From positions 1-26,643 of the forward strand of contig JABDIZ010000021.1 of NCBI GenBank assembly GCA_013003465.1: a stretch of DNA of 26,643 bases, given 5' to 3'. The DNA comes from Rhodothermaceae bacterium (lineage in GTDB: Bacteria; Bacteroidota; Rhodothermia; Rhodothermales; Rubricoccaceae). The position numbers and the translations under genes are program-made. Below are positions 23,684-26,643 of this stretch, piece by piece. Position 1 is the stretch's first letter; every line of letters begins with the position of its first letter. The notes under the pieces are model-generated. The model saw nothing but the letters and a program-made list of their open reading frames with translations. It did no database searches and was not told the origin of the DNA.

Positions 23684-25270
23684 GTGGCCGACACCCCCCT
23701 CCCTCCCGACGCTTCGTCGACTGTGGATGCCGAACGAGGCGCCTGGAAGTCGAAGCTGGGGTTCATCCTCGCCGCTTCCGGCTCAGCCATCGGGCTGGGC
23801 AACATTGTCTTCTTCGCCTCGAACGCCTACCAGTACGGCGGCGGCGCGTTCTACCTGCCCTACTTCATCGCGCTGTTCGTGCTCGGCATCCCGGTGATGA
23901 TCGTCGAGTTTTCGCTGGGCACGCTGACCGGCCAGTCGTTCCCCGTTGCGCTCCGCAAGCTGGTGGGCAAACGGGGCGAGTACGTCGGCTGGTGGACCAC
24001 CTCGAGTGCGCTGTTCATCACGATGTACTACATCACCATCCTCGGCTGGGCGCTCTCGATGCTCTTCGGGGCGTTTGGCGGGCTGCTGACCGATCCGGCC
24101 GTAGCGCCGTTCACCGGGATGACCGAGCCGACAGCCGGCCCGAACGCGACGGTCTATTTCTTCGGTATGATCGCGACGCCGTGGCCGCTGCTGGCCGTCG
24201 TGGCGATCTGGGCGATGACCATCCTGATCCTCTGGCGTGGCACCGCGACGATTGAGAAAGCCGTGCGGGTCTTTGTGCCGCTGATGTGGCTCTTCATGAT
24301 CGTGCTGATCGTGCGCGGCCTGACGCTCCCCGGCGGCATCGACGGGGTGCTCTACCTCTTCACGCCCAACCTCGACGGAATCCTGGACGTGAACGTGTGG
24401 CAGGGCGCCTTCGCGCAGATGTTCTTCTCGCTCTCGCTCGGCCTCGGCACCATGACGGCCTACGCGAGCTACCTGCCGAAAGACGCCGACCAGATCAACA
24501 ACTCGATGCTGGTCAGCTTCCTCAACTGCGGCTTCGAGTACATCGCGGGCGTGGCCATCTTCTCGATGCTGTTCGTGTTCGCGCTCAATCCGGCGGGCAC
24601 GACGCTCTCGCTCTCGTTCTTCGTCATCCCGCAGGGCATAGCCAACTTCCCGTTCTGGGTGAAGGGCTTCGGCGTGTTCTTCTTCTTCCTGCTCGTGATC
24701 GCGGGGCTGACGAGCGCCGTCTCGCTGGTGGAGGGGGTGGCGGCACCGCTGAAGGACAAGCTGGGCATCTCGCGCGCGAAGGCGCTCACGTTCGTGATGG
24801 TGCCCGGCATCATCGGCTCGCTCGCCTTCGCCCTCCCCTTCGTCGTGGACCCCGACCTGACGGGCGACGGCACGCTCGGCCTGACACTGCTCGACATCCT
24901 CGACCACTGGGTCTTCCGCTACAGCCTGCTCGTAGGCGGATTCATGGAATGCCTGCTCATCGGCTGGGTGCTCGGCGCGGCCAACCTGCGGCAGTTCGTC
25001 AACGAGCACTCCAAGTTCTCACTCGGCCCGTGGTTCGACGTGCTGATCAAGTTCGTCATCCCGATCATCCTTGGCGTGGTGATCTTCTTCACGCTCCTCG
25101 CTGACCTGACGGGCGGACTCTACGGCGAAGCGTATACCATCAACGGCTTCGAGTGGCTGCCGGTCGTGATTCCGATCTTCTGGATCGTCGCCACGATTGC
25201 CACGTCCATTTTCCTGACGAACCGGCCGATGCACGAGAGCACCCCTCACAACGTCCCGGCGGAGGCCTAA
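23684..25270 (+). CDS. Sodium:neurotransmitter symporter (NSS/SNF) family transporter
   Basis: A 528-residue, roughly 12-helix transporter of the LeuT fold, which couples Na+ entry to uptake of amino acids or related solutes at the inner membrane. The unwound first helix is FILAASGSAIGLGNIVFFASN (about 27-47), followed by GGGAFYLPY. The family normally has GNxxRFP here, with Arg as the outer gate (LeuT R30); this protein has GNIVFFA, so the gate Arg is replaced by Phe43. Helix 6 and 8 regions (FAQMFFSLSLGLGTMTAYASYLP, and LTSAVSLVEG) keep the usual substrate and Na+ site look. GTG 23684 is the start. The next gene begins 2 bases after the stop, suggesting a coupled partner. Confidence 0.93.
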   Translation: MADTPLPPDASSTVDAERGAWKSKLGFILAASGSAIGLGNIVFFASNAYQYGGGAFYLPYFIALFVLGIPVMIVEFSLGTLTGQSFPVALRKLVGKRGEYVGWWTTSSALFITMYYITILGWALSMLFGAFGGLLTDPAVAPFTGMTEPTAGPNATVYFFGMIATPWPLLAVVAIWAMTILILWRGTATIEKAVRVFVPLMWLFMIVLIVRGLTLPGGIDGVLYLFTPNLDGILDVNVWQGAFAQMFFSLSLGLGTMTAYASYLPKDADQINNSMLVSFLNCGFEYIAGVAIFSMLFVFALNPAGTTLSLSFFVIPQGIANFPFWVKGFGVFFFFLLVIAGLTSAVSLVEGVAAPLKDKLGISRAKALTFVMVPGIIGSLAFALPFVVDPDLTGDGTLGLTLLDILDHWVFRYSLLVGGFMECLLIGWVLGAANLRQFVNEHSKFSLGPWFDVLIKFVIPIILGVVIFFTLLADLTGGLYGEAYTINGFEWLPVVIPIFWIVATIATSIFLTNRPMHESTPHNVPAEA

Positions 25271-25272
25271 CC

Positions 25273-25734
25273 ATGCTGCGTTTTCTGTTCGTGCTGCTGG
25301 CGCTCGGCCTGGCCGCCCCTTCCGCGACCGCGCAAATCACCTTTGAGCCGCTGCCTGTGGCGGCCGAGGACGAAGCCCCCGAGTTCCCGATTCAGGGGCG
25401 CCCGGTCCGCATCACGCTCGACGAACCGGCCGACGCCGTGAAGGTCGTCTGGCGGCCCAACAGCGCCATCCCCGATACGGTCGCGCTCGATGCGGCAGGC
25501 TCGTCGTTCGTGTGGACGCCGAGCCGCGCGGGCGTCGCCACCATCCAGGCGACCTCGGGCGAGGCGACCGTCTCGCAGAACGTCTCGGTGCGCTACGCGG
25601 GCTTCCCGGCCTCCGGCATCTTTATCCTGATCGTTGCCGCGACCATCCTGTTCGGCGGCGCCGGGTTTGCGATGGGCAAGCTGCTCGGCGGCGAGAGCCC
25701 GGCGCCCTACCAGGACTTGATGCCCGACACCTGA
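25273..25734 (+). CDS. Small exported protein with a C-terminal membrane anchor, possible transporter partner
   Basis: A 153-residue protein with a signal peptide (MLRFLFVLLALGLAAPSATAQ), a periplasmic domain of about 90 residues and one membrane helix at about 114-136 (ASGIFILIVAATILFGGAGFAMG), then a short cytoplasmic tail. The domain has short strands (VRITLDEP, VKVVWRPNS, VWTPSRAGVATIQATSG, VSVRYAG) like an Ig-type beta sandwich. It starts 2 bases after the NSS symporter stop, and its own stop overlaps the next start. This placement fits an accessory subunit; small partners are known for some NSS proteins, for example MetS with MetP. The family itself is unknown to me, and the partner role is an inference. 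Confidence 0.75.
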   Translation: MLRFLFVLLALGLAAPSATAQITFEPLPVAAEDEAPEFPIQGRPVRITLDEPADAVKVVWRPNSAIPDTVALDAAGSSFVWTPSRAGVATIQATSGEATVSQNVSVRYAGFPASGIFILIVAATILFGGAGFAMGKLLGGESPAPYQDLMPDT

Positions 25735-26150
25735 TGGCGATGCGAAGACGGGCATTCGGGTGGATGGGCCTCGTGCTCCTGGCCGTCACCTCGGCCCAGG
25801 CGCAGCCCGCCCGGATCGAGGCCTGGACGTGGCCGGGCTACGACCGCCTGCCGCTCGCCCTCGATACGACCGAAACGCCTCGGCCACCCGATCCCTGGCT
25901 CGGCCGCGACAAGGCGCTTCATGCGGGCGGTTCGTTTCTCCTCACCCTCTCCGCGCAGTACGTGCTGACCGACAAAGCCGGTGCAAGCAACGGCGAGGCG
26001 CTACCGTTCGCCATCGGCTCCGCCCTGACGCTTGGGCTCGCGAAGGAGGTGATGGACAGTCAGCGGCCCCTCCATCCCCACTTCTCCACGCGCGACCTCG
26101 TAGCCGATGCCGTGGGCGTGCTCCTCGCCGTGGGCGTCGTATTGCTTTAG
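25734..26150 (+). CDS. YfiM-like exported protein
   Basis: A 138-residue protein with a signal peptide ending near TSAQAQ (about residue 24) and then a YfiM-like core: GRDKALHAGGSFLLTLSAQYVL (D59, K60, H63), a hydrophobic FAIGSALTLGLAKEVMD (92-108) and HFSTRDLVADAVGVLLA (116-132). The DK-x-x-H, KE-x-x-D and RDL-x-x-D spacing also recalls VanZ-type membrane proteins, so two or three short membrane segments are likely. The start ATG 25734 overlaps the preceding TGA as TGATG, giving translational coupling. A second ATG at 25740 is possible. It ends the three-gene NSS unit. Role unknown; YfiM proteins are cell-envelope components. Confidence 0.75.
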   Translation: MAMRRRAFGWMGLVLLAVTSAQAQPARIEAWTWPGYDRLPLALDTTETPRPPDPWLGRDKALHAGGSFLLTLSAQYVLTDKAGASNGEALPFAIGSALTLGLAKEVMDSQRPLHPHFSTRDLVADAVGVLLAVGVVLL

Positions 26151-26305
26151 GGGTTCAGGGTTGAGAGGTTCAGGGGTTCCTACTCCGCTCGATTCAGGCC
26201 CTGCGGCGGTCCGCGGTCTGTCGTCGTATTGAAAGTTTGACGCACCGGGCACCTTCTCTCGTTTCCTCTGTACCCTGCCCTCTTTCCCCCAACCCGCCTA
26301 GCGGC

Positions 26306-26643
26306 ATGGACAAAGCGCGCGACCACTGCGGCATCGTCGGCATCTTCAACCATCCTGAGGCGGCGCGGCTGACCTACTTCGGCCTGCACGCGCTCCAGCA
26401 CCGCGGGCAGGAGTCGGCCGGCATCGTTACGGCCACCTTCGACGAAGCGAAGGGCCGTCCCACGATGCCGCACCACAAAGACTTCGGCCTCGTCCTCAAG
26501 GTGTTCGATGAGCCGAAGCTGTTCGAGACGACGCTGCTCGGCGAGAGCGCCATCGGGCACACGCGCTATTCCACGAGCGGCTCGTCCACAAACCCGGCCA
26601 ACATCCAGCCGTTCGTCGTCCACTACCAGGAGGGCAACCTCGC
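26306..26643 (+). CDS. purF: Amidophosphoribosyltransferase, N-terminal part (runs off window)
   Basis: The first 112 codons of PurF, which makes phosphoribosylamine from PRPP and glutamine, the committed step of purine synthesis. The glutaminase domain is clear: HCGIVGIFNHPEA (7-19) with nucleophile C8, LTYFGLHALQHRGQESAGI, and GHTRYSTSGSS in the later part. The cysteine is preceded by seven residues, MDKARDH, so a short propeptide must be cut off to free it as the N-terminal nucleophile, as in Bacillus-type enzymes. ATG 26306 is preceded by a 155-base spacer with two copies of GGTTCAGGG (26152, 26168) and no clear promoter. The synthase domain lies beyond the window. Confidence 0.93.
   Translation, partial: MDKARDHCGIVGIFNHPEAARLTYFGLHALQHRGQESAGIVTATFDEAKGRPTMPHHKDFGLVLKVFDEPKLFETTLLGESAIGHTRYSTSGSSTNPANIQPFVVHYQEGNL

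Noticed and set aside
23783..25009. Long minus-strand frame (408 codons) opposite the NSS transporter
   Set aside because: Charged low-complexity shadow of a membrane protein gene; hydrophobic codons read backward give Glu, Arg and His.
26152..26176. Two GGTTCAGGG copies between the YfiM-like gene and purF
   Set aside because: Only two 9-base copies, no symmetry and no further copies; not enough for a repeat array or operator.

Overview
The window is GC-rich, with strongly G/C-biased third codon positions, and is densely coding on both strands. The gene content points to the Bacteroidota/Rhodothermota side of the tree, probably a marine, aerobic, Rhodothermia-like chromosome. The reasons are the ssb-gldE neighbour pair, paired secreted amidohydrolases, a spondin-domain lipoprotein, sparse Shine-Dalgarno sequences and many lipoproteins. 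This placement rests on recognising families by eye, not on a search.

Region 1 (1-3343, + strand) is the end of a run of exported amidohydrolase genes. It holds the C-terminal part of a repeat protein, an intact metal-dependent amidohydrolase, and a paralogue that has lost the metal-binding HxH. Region 2 (3347-6257) holds a Uma2-type nuclease gene broken by one in-frame TGA, an alpha/beta hydrolase, a FabH-type ketoacyl synthase and a small lipoprotein with a Cys/His mini-domain.

Region 3 (6377-16085) holds a complete histidine-to-glutamate route split over three transcription units: bifunctional FtcD (+), a lipoprotein gene followed by hutI (-), and hutU-hutH (-). In order of action, HutH deaminates histidine, HutU hydrates urocanate, HutI opens the imidazolone ring, and FtcD moves the formimino group to tetrahydrofolate and deaminates it. 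A three-gene ABC exporter operon (9783-12077) sits between hutI and hutUH. After it comes an 800-base low-density stretch with a tandem pair of palindromic operators, a small possible gene and a strong hairpin.

Region 4 (16177-19611) is accessory in character: a terminator, the spondin lipoprotein, an AhpD-like CxxC protein, a Tat-exported tail-collar protein, a four-helix membrane protein, and the C-terminal stump of a GMC oxidoreductase.

Region 5 (19598-26643) is mostly housekeeping: mazG (-), then ssb with a clear terminator, gldE, a class D beta-lactamase, a three-gene unit (NSS sodium symporter, small membrane-anchored periplasmic protein, YfiM-like protein) and the start of purF, which runs off the window. 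I saw no CRISPR array, tRNA, rRNA or intact insertion sequence. No clearly new multi-gene system stands out. The best leads are the orphan operator pair, the NSS transporter with its small partner, the lipoprotein fused to the hutI unit and the two gene remnants.
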